Part shown: positions 47,701 to 59,050 of the stretch, piece by piece
Layout of the letters: every line of letters starts with the position of its first letter
Position numbering within the stretch: position 1 is the first letter of the stretch
Source of the DNA: Alentia gelatinosa
Lineage: Eukaryota > Annelida > Polychaeta > Phyllodocida > Polynoidae
Assembly: GCA_950022655.1 (NCBI GenBank)
Contig: OX465582.1
Span: 93,882,704-93,946,703, forward strand
Direction of reading: 5' to 3'
Length of the DNA stretch: 64,000 bases
Made by a program: the position numbers and the translations under genes
The notes under the pieces: generated by a model
What the model was told of the DNA's origin: nothing
Seen by the model: only the letters and a program-made list of their open reading frames with translations
Databases searched by the model: none

Positions 47701-50700
47701 GCCTTGAAGCAGCTGTCCACTTCTGGGTGGTGGTGGATGAGTCCCATGGACCGGCAATGGGAGCAATAGTGACCGACTGGTTTGCCAGCCATGTTGTGCA
47801 CTTAACCGAAAAGTTGTAGGCCAGGCGTGAGGATCTGCTGGTCCCAGACGGTTGGGACAGGCAGTGACTGCCGCAGCCATCCCCATACAGAATTTAAATG
47901 CTCATGGAGTCAGTTCAGATGAGGGTCCTGTACGTGAAATCCTTAGTGTCGGTTGTCAGATCACAAATGTGAGCGAGAATGAATGGTTTGCTTGCTGAAG
48001 GGGTGTCCTGTTCGTTAAGGACTTTAAGCTATCCATACATGTGCTCAGGCTGGTACCCGCCTGTGTATGCTGCTGGCTACTAACTTCTGCCGAGCCCCCT
48101 AGCGGATGACCCAGGAACCCCCGCCTAACCCCCGCCTAACCCCCGCCTAACCCCCGCCTAACCCTCACCTAACCCCCCCCCCCCAACTCCCGGCCCTGCC
48201 CACCACCTCCCGCCCTTTGTAGCTTATAGCTGAAGAAGTCCTAGTCCCACCCCTCCCCTAGAGCCTCCCGCCAGCGCCTGCTACCTCCTACCATCTTCCC
48301 CATCTCTCCCTATACTCTCAGTGAAGCCCTGCCCCCCCCCCCCCCCCCCACTTCCCGGCGGCTGTGATCCCGACTCTGACTCCGACTCTGACTCCGTCAT
48401 GTGTGAATGGGGCCACCCTGCAGAAGAGCCACGGGGGCTGGGTGGCTGGGGACCAGGGCTTCACTGAGAGTGTAGAGCAGTGCTAAAGGTCTGTCATTGG
48501 TTCTTGACTGCAGATTGGTGATGGCCAATAGCTTTAATGAGAACTAAAAATATATATATGCCGTTTTTGTTGGCCAATGGAAATGACCTTTTAACCCTCT
48601 TCATAACTACAACTTGGGAGCTACTCATTATCTAAGAATTACAAAATCATAGTCTATGTGTAATAACTCTGTAAATAATTGATCAATAATGATGAATTTC
48701 TCACAATGTCGGTAGAACATAACACTTACGATTTTTAGAAATAGTCATAAAATGATATTAAAGATCACATGTTTTATCACGTGATCAAACAGTGAAATTA
48801 TTACAATTGGCCTGAAAAGACCCATTCCCTGGCGGTATATACAAACACCCTACCCGGTCTTACAGACATTGCTTTGCCAGAGGTGCCTGGCATGAAAGGG
48901 TTAACGTCAATTTATGCAATTGATGTGTCTAAAGTATTTGTTATGAATAGCCGATATTGAATCCTATTATGGTTTTTAGTGTTTTCACTCTTACTACCAT
49001 ATACAGAAAACAGCAATTGCAGTAATGATTGTCAAATAAACACAAAAGCTTTGCTTATATTCAGTTTTACTGATAAATGCGATAGAATAATTTGATATCT
49101 ATAGATATTGTAAATATGATGATACTCAGTTATATGTTATCTTACCGTTAGAAGTGTCTTGCGATGGTGGATCTGGTGTAATAACAAGTCTAATTGAAGG
49201 AGTATTATATATTGTCTGACCAAAAACATCGTCGCTTGCTTGTATTTCGGATGTTCCAACTTCAAGGTCTTTCTCTGTTTCGTTTGTTCTCAAATCAAGA
49301 TAACCACCTAGAGTTGCTCCAAGAGCACATGCTACGTCCTGGCTGCAATGGACTCCCAAATTTAGCCCTTTTTCGACAACCACTGGTGTGGAAAGGTTCA
49401 TTGAAATTGTTCCTTTGCCATTTGCAGAAATCTGTGTAGAGAATGTCAATGTATGGCTTTCTCCTGTTGTCTTTTTCCATAGGTCGAGCCAGAAATGCCC
49501 AGCTCCGTAGGCATAGAAGCTCACCCCAGTCAACAAACCATGACATTGTATGGTGAGACCTCTGAAGAAATGCAGGGAGCCACTGATATTGACTTCTCCA
49601 CTGGAGACGGTTAATGATGGGAAGCAGGGAATGCGCCCTGTGAAGGATGCCAAGAGTAACAAAAGTTTACAAAAAATGAAAATGATTATTCATAGAATTC
49701 ATAAATTATACAAACCATTTGTCTATACATTTCAGACATGAAGTAGTAACCTTCTAAATCTCTTTAGCATGCATAAAATTCTAAGTTTGAGCTTGATTAT
49801 AATCATTTGGTGCATTCTGCATCAGGAATTTAATCAATCTAAGTGCCACTAGTTTTTGCCACCCTCTAGAAGTAAAACATGAAGTGCAGCTGTTGTGTTA
49901 GTGAGACTAACAACGAGAGGATTTCCAACAATTGAAACAGGTCCTGGGTCCCAGTTCTATTAACTGAAGATCACTAGGATTTATTTGCTTTTATGTTTTT
50001 ACTGATATGTATAATGGTAAGAAGTAAAATATCTCTGAACCTTAGGAGTTTATTGCAGTCTCATGGTTTAGATGCATCTCCCACAGAACAGGATTTGTTG
50101 ACAACCTCTAATACCATGTCACTTATGTTGGAGGTTGTTGTGATAAAGGTCATTAAAATACGTGGCATTGCATGTCCACTTTAACTTTAGTAGAATACTT
50201 GATGCATACTTACATTGCTCACAGTTAGTTCCATGCATCTGTGAAGTACATTGACAGTAGTACCTGTTGTTCCAGTCAGGAATGCAGGTTCCATTACTTT
50301 GGCAGGGGGAGCTGGTGCATGCATTAGATGCCACCCCCTAGTGATGGGTATACAATAGTAGAAATAGGATACGGACACTGCCACAGGGATTTGAGAATCA
50401 AATGTACTAAATATTTGTACTTATGCTCTAGTAATTATCAAAGGGGAATATCTATTGGATGATATTAGTTACCATAGTTTCATATATATTAGGATGTGTG
50501 ATTCAATAATGTAGTACCATAATTTATTATCCATTGTATACAAAGTCGCCATTGAAAGTGTAGTAAAATACTACCTGTTGTTTAAAAACTGCTAGATAAC
50601 CATTGCATACTGATTCATATCCATTGTATATGGCCTTAAGGCCACAGTATATGGGAAAATTGTGACATTGGGCCATAGAGAAAACAAATAGTCCTTATTC

Positions 50701-51214
50701 ATATCCCCTTCAGTCTGGCAATTCATGCGTTTGATTTATTCAAAAAGAATTATTATTGATACAACAGACAATGGTCAATTTTGGACAGGTGGCACTGTAA
50801 ACCACCTGGGGGTGAAGTTTGTAATACACTCTCCACCGCTTGTGTAATACTAATCATCAGCCTCTCATGGTTTACAGTTGTCTGTCCATAAAACCATCAA
50901 GCAAAAAATATCACCCTTTACTGATACTTCATAGTGCCTTCCTTTAAATCTACAATCAATTTGAATTCTTCACATTCGACATCATGTTCATGGAAAATAT
51001 CTACAGCATGATTCACATGAAGCATTTTTCTAGTAGATATAGATTTAAAAGACCTTACCTGGACATAGAAAGACAAACCTAGCACCCAACCTAGGTACAT
51101 GCTCTCACACCAAGATGTGCCTGAAGTGTGTTGAAATGAGCTGTCAGCTACCAGGGAAGTAAATACCAACAGACCAAGTAGAAACATTAACATTTCATGA
51201 CATTTCTGTAGCAT
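44244..51214 (-). CDS. Secreted EGF plus three-repeat-domain protein (five exons seen)
   Basis: Exons on the minus strand are 51214-51059, 50337-50214, 49637-49146, 45628-45131 and 44741-44244; phases 0,1,1,1 agree, giving at least 589 residues. Residues 1-24 form a signal peptide (MLMFLLGLLVF core), so the protein is secreted or extracellular. Residues about 53-93 form one six-Cys EGF domain. Then come three copies, each on its own exon (about 94-257, 258-423, 424-589), of a beta-rich domain. Each begins with a short Cys-containing lead and shares the pattern FxG[LV]xxxC, then FYAxxAGxFWLDLW in the first copy. This looks like a jelly-roll-type adhesive or recognition module, but I cannot name the family. 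Copy C has seven N-glycosylation sequons, copy A three. The phase-1 symmetry permits domain shuffling. The last exon's donor (g|gtaata) implies more exons, or else it reads on to a stop at 44092. Confidence 0.72.
45131..45628 (-). CDS. Secreted repeat-domain gene, exon 4 (domain copy B)
   Basis: 166 codons. Contains AHFFQGLTTKCYG, then IFARQAGIVYFDLW. Acceptor ctcttacag, donor g|gtaatt. No N-glycosylation sequon seen. Confidence 0.8.
45735..46147. mobile_element. TIR element carrying a nested SINE
   Basis: Inverted ends tttccattgactgatg / ggccaatggaaa, with stronger inner pairing over gtgtagattttttgtgttctc. The SINE occupies its centre. A solitary matching end (tttttgttggccaatggaaa) occurs at about 48565. 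Confidence 0.65.
45840..46078 (-). mobile_element. tRNA-derived SINE
   Basis: On the minus strand the head has an A box tggccaagtggtagg and a B box gggttcaaaccccgg at tRNA-like spacing. It is followed by a unique body and the tail attccctaataaaaattgc with a 15-base A run. A tail-only copy lies at 20205-20345. It is in intron 3 of the secreted-protein gene, in the same orientation as that gene. Confidence 0.85.
46500..47660. other. GC-rich repeat-like stretch, unassigned
   Basis: Open frames up to 131 codons on both strands (for example 46816-47211) have no family motif. The segment contains a cgctgagccccctagtgg block (46802-46819) also seen in variant form at 13446 and 48091. Repeated gcgat/atcgc words mark 47150-47640. 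Confidence 0.3.
47664..47792 (-). other. Small open frame with a Cys/His cluster
   Basis: A 42-residue frame starting MAGKPVGHYCSHCRS with further HHH and Cys, similar in spacing to a zinc-knuckle tail of a gag-type protein. It is short and isolated and may be a retroelement remnant. Confidence 0.25.
48115..48185. repeat. 13-bp C-rich minisatellite
   Basis: Five units of cccccgcctaacc followed by a C run. A second poly(C) run lies at 48332-48349. Confidence 0.85.
48595..48900. mobile_element. piggyBac-like MITE, copy 3 (TTAA target)
   Basis: 306 bp, same length as 12213-12518 and clearly homologous along the body (shared tatcacgtgatcaaacagtg). TTAA at 48591-48594 and 48901-48904. Confidence 0.85.
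49146..49637 (-). CDS. Secreted repeat-domain gene, exon 3 (domain copy A)
   Basis: 164 codons. Contains LHFFRGLTIQCHG and FYAYGAGHFWLDLW, and ends in a beta-strand-like SIRLVITP. Acceptor cttcacag, donor g|gtaaga. Confidence 0.8.
50214..50337 (-). CDS. Secreted repeat-domain gene, exon 2 (EGF domain)
   Basis: Encodes six cysteines with the spacing of an EGF module, starting NACTSSPCQSNGTC and ending GTNCEQ. Acceptor cactag, donor t|gtaagt. Confidence 0.82.
50630..50900 (-). repeat. Dispersed repeat, partner of 29480-29660
   Basis: Reverse complement matches around ggccttaaggccatataca-like and ccataaaaccatc blocks. Lies in intron 1 of the secreted-protein gene. Confidence 0.5.
51059..51214 (-). 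CDS. Secreted repeat-domain gene, exon 1 (signal peptide)
   Basis: 52 codons ending FYVQ before the donor CAG|GTAAGG. Two Met codons (residues 1 and 8) precede the hydrophobic core; either could start translation. Confidence 0.65.
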
Positions 51215-52710
51215 GTCATGGTAACAACCAGCTCTAGCTGTTAATTATGTATAGGATACTATGAAACGTGGCATAAGAAGATGTTCATTATATAGTCACA
51301 CTTAATTATTGATGCAATTTTATGATGAGGCTGTGGCCCAGTGGTAAGTGGCTGCAGAGGCATCAGAACATTTTGAAAGTGGGGAAGTGAACAGAAAAAA
51401 TGCTGACTTTTTTCTTGGTATGAAGTCAGACGTTGACATTAGCCTGTTCTACTGGATTTACCATGAATCTGCAAAAAGTCTGTAGACATCGTTCCATATT
51501 GAAAAGTCAGGGCTTAGCCGTCGGTGCATGCTAAAAAGTCAGACTTTGACATTTTTCCATGGTGAAAAGTCAGGATTTAGCCATCACCTGATGCTAAAAA
51601 GTCAGACTATGGTCAGACTATGGTAGTCACACACCCCCCCCCCCCCTTTTCCGATGCCACTGGGCTGTTCTTCTATTGTGACCTCTCCACCTTCTGATTA
51701 TGGCCCCTGATTATGGCATTTAGCCCAGCCAAATTACTTTGTTACATTGTGGTGCGATAATCATCAGGTGGAAACCAAAAGGGTCAACGATTACATAATC
51801 TTGCACCGCCGACCGATTTTTGTGTTGAATATATCAGTGGCGGAATGGACTTTAATGTGAAAAATGTAATTAAAATATAACAAGGTGACTACCTCAGTTT
51901 TGTTCAGAAAACAGCCATTTTGCTGAGCACCACCCATTATGTGCACCGATAACCTTTCAAATAGAACCACTGTCCAATTTTTGTACAGGGTGCATATAAT
52001 CGGCAGGTGGAAACTTCACACCCAGCTCGTTGACAGTTTGGAAGTAAAATAAAATTCTGCTTCAGGGACACCCCTCTTAAGGGGACACCCAGCTTAAGGG
52101 GTCAATTTGCTTTGAACTGAAATCTCCCCCTTCATTAAGAGTTTATCTTACTCCTGCTGAAGGGCCACCCTGCTTAAGGGGCCACCCTGCCTAAGGGGAC
52201 ATTTATTTCGGTTCAAAATGCTTCTTAACCCCGCTTAAGGGGTGTTCGTGTAGGGGCACCTAATCAAATATAATAGGACACTGTAGGGACAACATTCCAG
52301 TTTGTCTTGATTGCTGGTTTATGGTGTGTATGTGAGGTGGGTAGACAGGTGTCTAGACAAACAGACACAATGTAACAACCTGTGAAGGCTCCTGTGGGTG
52401 TCAGGTACGCGTGTTTGGGGTGTTTGTGTGGGTTTTTTTTTTTTTTTAATTTCATGTAAAGATACAGGGCAGTCTGCATAACACTTTTACGCAGCAATCA
52501 ACAACATCATTTGTCATATACATAATACATGGTATGGCAGACAGCATTGTCGGGTGATAACATACGTAAGGTAATGTAAAGTAATGAGATGTGATGCGGA
52601 CGCTGATCTATAAATACAATATTACAATGTATTGTAATGTAAGAGGTACAAAGATATTGCTTGTCTAATAATTAAGTTGTTTTTAGAACACACAAAATCT
52701 CCAACACATT
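51215..52710. other. Upstream region of the secreted-protein gene
   Basis: Contains a tRNA-A-box-like word (tggcccagtggtaag, 51341), a short repeat of gaaaagtcag words (51500-51600), a C run near 51635, and a cccttaagggg-rich cluster at 52068-52250 related to the MITE 6532-7040. No gene recognised. Confidence 0.4.
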
Positions 52711-53230
52711 CTACTCTTCATATCCCATGTTACTTCTACTTCTCATCTTAACATTCTTTTTATAAAGATATAATGAGTTCGCATTCTGCACTTCGATAGG
52801 TAGGTTATTCCATAAAGTCATACCCTCATAATGCGGGTTTCTCTTATAAAAAGAGGTCCTTGGCCTTTTTAACGTTACAAGTCTGTTTCCTTGTTGTCTG
52901 GTCCTCACTCTATCATTAATCACTATGCCTTTTGCAAATCTTCGCATGAATAAACAGATACATTCTTCTACAGCTTAACAGTTCTACATTACATCTAGAA
53001 TGAAGGTCCTCTATGCTAATTTCTCTAACAGTTTTGCGGACACAGATACGTAAACCTCTATTTTGAGTGCGTTGAAGCTGTTCCAATAATGTTTTATTAG
53101 CCCCAACCAAAAATATCCAAGATGGTCAAATATTGGAGATATCAGAGTCTTATATATTTTAATACTAGTTGTTTCTGATATGTTCTTCCTAATTTTTGCT
53201 AATTGGTTATAATTGTGTCTATATGGGATT
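52711..53230 (-). pseudogene. LINE reverse transcriptase C-terminal relic
   Basis: The minus strand reads LAKIRKNISETTSIKIYKTL, then ISPIFDHLGYF, then LEQLQRTQNRGLRI, a frame change, and finally MTLWNNLPIEVQNANS with a Lys-rich end. This is the standard order of the C-terminal part of non-LTR polymerases. The frame is broken between the 53110 and 52947 segments; catalytic motifs are absent. Confidence 0.75.
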
Positions 53231-54030
53231 ATTTATTATGTTGTCACTGGCTACATTCAAAATTTATGATTAAGTAGAAAATCCATTTTTGATGTTTGGA
53301 TGTTTATGACTTCTGTTTCCTAGAAGGCTGTATTTACGAGAATATGTTAAATTCATGTTCCCTAGCAAACTACAAGTATTAGCATTTCTAACATCGCATT
53401 TCTAACATTCATTCGAGAGAAGCTCCACTGAATAATGTCCTTTCCTTTTCCCTGTTTAAATGGGCCATAGTGTATTTAAAGTGACCTAGATCATAAGAGA
53501 ACCATTCTTTTGATGGCAAATTAATGTTTGACTGCGGAAAATTGAATTAGATATAGAAGATAAGTTTGAAAGGTGGAGAGAAAAGTTACCATATACAACA
53601 GGTTTTATCCACTTCAGCAATAAATAAACCAGATCCAAGGGGTTGAAGCAATGAAAACATAATGTCTGACATGGAAATTACCAGCAAACATGATTTGTGC
53701 AAGTCTTTAATATTGAAACAAAGTTATTTTGCCATGTTTGTTTGTGGAACAGTTTGATCAATGATCAGTAGGCCGCAGATTGTCTTGGTACCATATAATT
53801 CAACAGAACATCAGCATTGGATATAACTTTGGTCAGAATGTCAAAGTATGATGCTCACATTCTAGGAATGTGTGCTTATAAATCAGAACTTGTGTTAGGC
53901 ATGACAGCTAGGATCCAACACTTGAAGGCAAACCAGTGAAAATAGAATTTTATGTGATTTTTTCAACAGATTTCTGGCCATCTGCATTTCTTCCATCACC
54001 TCTATTAATAATAATGTTGACATTAGTACT
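53231..54030. other. Non-coding stretch, nothing recognised
   Basis: AT-rich, no motif-bearing frame. Confidence 0.35.
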
Positions 54031-54035
54031 AACTG

Positions 54036-55344
54036 TATGCTTACTCACATGATCCCGGTCACATGGTTCCGGTCACATGACCACCCTACTCTGCACCCTG
54101 TCTGCATCCACTCCAACCTGGGAAGCCGACTGGAAAAGAACTTTCCGTAGCCCTCCCACCTGACTCCAGGTTTACCCCAATTACCCCTGTCCAGACATCA
54201 CGGAAAATAGGGGAGATCACTTCAAACGTTGTAAATTCACCTTGACCACGAAGACGGAGTCAGGAATGAGTTGGCTCACCAGGAAAAACTCAGAAGAACA
54301 GATGTCTTCCCCTGAGTGACTGCAGCTGGCCATCACGCACCACGTGGTGGGAACCGCTCACGCCAGGGCGAGCACACAACTCACCAACTACAAATTTGCC
54401 CTTTCAACTAAAACATCTAAAACTCGCAGAAACTCATCCCCAAAACCAGAAACCATGAGTCTCATCCACATTTCATCTATAAACTCACTGCCATGTGTCC
54501 CCTTTGTCCGGTCCCGGGCAACGGTCATCTCTCCAGACGATACCACAGACCCAGCTCAAATTACCAACACCCGACCTGGGCCCGGCAGAGTTCAGTCACT
54601 ACTACACACCTGGGCCTTCCACCTCTCTGCAAATTTGCCACCAGCAGAACCAAAAACCATGAGTCTCATCTACATTTCATCTATAAGCTCGCTGCCACAA
54701 GTCCCCTTTGTCCGGTCCCGGCCAATGGTCATCTCTCCAGACGACACCACTGACCCAGCTCAAGTTACCAACACCTGACCCTGGCCTGGGCAGAGTTCAG
54801 TCACTACTACACACCTCGGCCTTCCACCTCTCTGCAAATTTGCCACCAGCAGAACCAAAAACCATGAGTCTAATCCACATCTAATTCATAAACTCGCTAT
54901 CACAAGTCCCCTTTGTCCAGTCCCGGCCAACGGTCATCTCTCCCGATGACACCACAGACCCGGCTGAAATTACCAAAACACGACCTGGGCCTGGGCAGAG
55001 TTCAGTCACTACTACACACCTGGGCCTTTCATCTCTCTGCAAATTTACCACCAGCAGAACCAAAAACCATGAGTCTAATCCACATCTAATTCATAAACTC
55101 GCTGTTACATGTCCCCTTTGTCCACCTGTCTAAGTGTGTCTACAGCGTCATACCTACTTGCCACTTTCCACCTCCACTCATCAAAGGCCACCCGGCCTAT
55201 TCTGGCCCGGGTTAACGAGTCTCAATTGCCTTGTTAAATTTTAATTACATTTATGTCCTAATTACTATATAAATTCACCTTGTATTATTATCTATCTTAA
55301 TAAATTTATATTCATTACAATGCTTTCTGCATTAGTCATTAGGG
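54036..55344 (+). mobile_element. Solo-LTR-like unit with internal 205-bp tandem repeats
   Basis: Bounded by CTAACTG on both sides (54029-54035 and 55345-55351). Begins tatgcttactcacatgatcc and ends gcattagtcattaggg. Internally, about three and a half tandem units of about 205 bp start near accatgagtct (54452, 54657, 54861, 55067). A shorter relative with the same two ends is 55394-55672. The direct-repeat arrangement suggests LTR-derived DNA, but no retroelement genes are present. Confidence 0.55.
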
Positions 55345-55393
55345 CTAACTGGAAGAGTTGGTGGTAATGCGAAGCAGAAGATGGTTGCCACAG

Positions 55394-55672
55394 ATGCTTA
55401 CTCACATGGTCCCGGTCACATGGTTCCGGTCACTTAACCAACCTACTACACACCCAGTCTGCGTCCACTCCAACCTGGGAAGCCAACTGGAAAGGAACCA
55501 CACACCCACTCTTCACACTCATCTACTCAATTTCCCCTACTTCATAGGGCTTCTCAATAGCTCATGACATTTCTGTTACATTTCAATTATATCCTAATTA
55601 CTATATAAATTTACCTCGTATTATTACGTAATTTTATATCCATTACCATGCTTCTGTGTTGGTCATTATGCT
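55394..55672 (+). repeat. Shorter relative of the LTR-like unit
   Basis: Begins tgcttactcacatggtcccg, shares about 110 bp with 54040-54150 and its last 85 bp with 55250-55344; the 205-bp tandem repeats are missing. Confidence 0.6.
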
Positions 55673-55679
55673 AAACACA

Positions 55680-57486
55680 TCTAAGAAATGTATAAAACTT
55701 GGCTTTTCTACTGTGAAGTGATATTCCTAGACTGATATTTACTAACTGCAGCTTATTACATGTCTCTGTCTGACAAGTAAATCAAATCCACCTGAACTTT
55801 TATTTTGGATGTTACACACATATGTTGTAGTATAGACTACACAAACACTCCGTGCAGATAAACATTCAAATAGTAAAGCTAGGTGGATATTGATTCAATG
55901 AAATAAGCCAAAAGGGAACAAAATGTATTTTATGACACAAATAGGAGCAATAGTTTTTGGTGCACCCTATTTTTGCAATTTCCTGTGAAACACAAGTTTG
56001 GCTGAGCTGAATGAACATTGTACTATGCTAAAGGACAGTTACTCTAGTATCAAAAAACAAGTTTTTATTTGTCTGGAATTAAGACAAATATCTGTGAATT
56101 GCATTATGAGCATTTTACTTTATTCATATGTTAGACTTTCTTCAGAAATAAAGATTCTCCTTTTCCTTTGCCTACACAAATAGACCAACGAACAAGAACC
56201 CAATTCAATCAAAATTTTCATATAGCCAAAGCTATCTATAACCTTTGATATTCAAGTGTTTTATAAGTGACTTTTAGGAATTCATGTTTTGGTCGCTTCT
56301 TTCATTTTTCAGGAGAATGACCTAGATGCTGATGTTGGGAAAAAGTGGTGTTCATCTGGCTTAATTTTCAGCCAAATGATGCTTCCTGATTCACTACTTT
56401 TGCATCTGCCATAGTTTGCCAGTGTCTTACTTCAAAATGAGGCATGATCGTCTAGATAGAACAGCTAACAATTTCAACATGGATTGGTTGGTCTAAGTCA
56501 TTTTGGTGAGATCGCTGAGGTTGGCCACTGTCTGCGGCCCAGTTCCATTTCTTTTTGTTAAATTTCTTTATTGGTCATTTCATTACAGTAACATATCCAC
56601 TTTCTGACTTATAATTTGCTTGATCAAATAGGTTGGACAGGTATCAGCCACATGCTAGTGGAAATTTTAGGACTGTTTTACAAGAATGAACCAGAAACCA
56701 ATACAAAAGTTGATTGCTGACATAGACCAAGCCGGCCCAACAGTAAAATAAATGTGTCATTATCCTGATAGAAAACACTCTTAAAGCTTAGCAATCTGCA
56801 TAAATATTTTACATAGGTACTGGTACTCTATATACATGTATGTTTCCCAGTGATAGTCTGTTCCAATTAGTGCCAAGTTGGAAAGAACACATCTGGAAAA
56901 GCATGAAGTACTATATGGATGATTTCATCGGATTCTATCCTTTAAGAGCACCTGTAACTGAAAGAGATATTTATCTAGTCAACTACTGGCCACAGCACCT
57001 ATCAAAAAGATGATCACCCTGAATGATAATGACATGAAAATTATCAGATCTGCCCTGTCATGTATTCTTCTCTTTATATATGCCTCAGTGTCTCATACCA
57101 ATAAATCTCAATGAAATTCAAAAGAAACACTGTCAAAATATCTTAAATTCACAGTATAAGAAAGACAACATCCACAAAATAATCGCCTGACGAGACAAGT
57201 ATTGCCAAACCTATCGAGAATGGGAGAGGAAATAATTATTAACTCTCAGAAACAAAAGAGGGTTGTGCCCCAAATAACCACAAGAGAGCAGGCGCAAAGG
57301 CTAGGAGAATTATTCCAGGCTAAGCCAACTCCCTCACCCAACATCATGGGAAAGGGGTGCAACTGTACTAACATCTCCAATATGCCTCACTAAAACCACC
57401 ACACAGAAGTCATACAGCTTTCCTGCACCCCTTTGTCCACTCAGTGCCAATCTGTATATGGAGGATTTGAAAAATAAGCTCCAAAC
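55680..57486. other. Non-coding stretch, nothing recognised
   Basis: AT-rich DNA with scattered short frames only. Confidence 0.35.
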
Positions 57487-57710
57487 ATCTCATAAGATCT
57501 CACACTCTCAAAGTAGTATTCTCTACAAGGTTCTCACTACGCTCTATGGGAGAAGAATTCTTAACGAACTAGGCTTAGAGCCTTGAGAATCCAATGGCAC
57601 ACAGTATTCTCACTAGGTGGCATCATTGAGATTATAGGAATCTTTGGGTTGCATTGATGTACGTACAGAATACCACTTAAAGAGTGTGAGATCTTATGAG
57701 AGGGGTGCAC
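57487..57710. mobile_element. MITE with 45-bp inverted ends, copy 2
   Basis: Close relative of 39992-40308, sharing tttgggttgcattgatgtac and both ends. It is internally shorter before the right end. Confidence 0.75.
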
Positions 57711-58022
57711 CAGAAGGGTCCCAGATGAATACAAAACTGTGGTGGAGATATATAGGCAATATCTTCTTCGTCAGGGAACACGGGAGGAGGAATTAAAGCA
57801 CTGAGTAAAAAACATCAATCATGCACAAAAAATGATGGAATTCCCAATGGAAGAAAGTGGGCAACACTATCCAGACTTGTTTACAAAGCCCACAGAGAAG
57901 AACATACACTTATTATAGTCCATGAGCCAGAGGCTCAAATTATGGGTTTGACTTTCAAATGGAGGTAGAAAGTTTCATTATGATTTTCAGTTAGCCACAT
58001 GTCCAGAGTTTATGAAAAAGTG

Positions 58023-59050
58023 AGGGGGCCATTTCTGATGTCCAGCTTAGCGACACAGGAATCCCGTTTCCATGGCAACATAACAAAAAAAAATGGTCTA
58101 TTTAGAAAATGCATACTTTGTATTTTAACTTGGTTAAAATGGATCTTTTCTCAAAATTAAAAAAAACAGACTATAGTACTATTTTAGTGCTCTTTAACCA
58201 TCCTGGAGTCAATGACCTTGCTCAAGGTCATCATCTCTATTTTCAAGGTCAAACATCAAATTTTGCTCTAGTTTTTGAAAGTACATTACTTTCAATTCCT
58301 CTCATTCTTATGTTTATGTACAGAAATTTTTTAATCTATTGTTTTTGGAAACGTACATGTCTTGGCCTTAAAAAAAACTGAGGGGGCCACTTCATTTCAG
58401 TAGCATACTTACAGAAAGGGAGCGTTTCCATGGAAACACCCCAAAAATCACTAATTCTCAGAAAATGCACTCTCCATAGCTTTTGTTGGAATACATATTT
58501 TGACAAAATTCAAAAAATCAAAATGTAGTACATTTTGAGTGCCATCTCCATGTCATGGAGGCGTTGACCTTTCTCAAGGTCACAACCTCTATTTTCAAGG
58601 TCAAATGTCCAAAATTTGCCACTTTTCTCAGGGTTGGTGACTTTAGATGCTTCTCCCTATCAGAATTATAAAGAGAAACATACCCAGCTATGATTTTGGT
58701 AAAGACACATATATAGGGGTTACAAAATATCCAGGGGGCCATTCTAATCTGCAGCCATACCTATGGGAGGGGCATGTTTCTATGGAAACAGAATACTCAA
58801 ATTCCCCAATATTCACAGAAAATGCACATTTTTACTCATAGTTTCTTTTTAAATGCACATATGGACACAATTTAAAAACCTAAAATATAGTACTCTTGGA
58901 GTGCTATCTGGATAGCATTAGATAAATGGCCTTTTTCAAGGTCATGACCTCTCATATCAAGGTCAAATATCAAAATTTACTCTTAAAATATTTTAGAGAA
59001 AAAAAAATGCGCTATGATATTTGTAATCTCTGGAATTTTTCACCCTTATA
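58023..59050 (+). repeat. Three-copy diverged tandem repeat, about 357 bp
   Basis: Units start at the gagggggcca words near 58023, 58380 and 58734. Each has, in the same order, an X-box-like site, a gaaaatgca word, and a pair of TCAAGGTCA sites 21 bp apart, while the rest has diverged strongly. Confidence 0.8.

Noticed and set aside
54344..54778. 144-codon open frame with internal repeats
   Set aside because: It is a translation of the 205-bp tandem repeat in the LTR-like unit, and the repeat length breaks the frame in the next unit.
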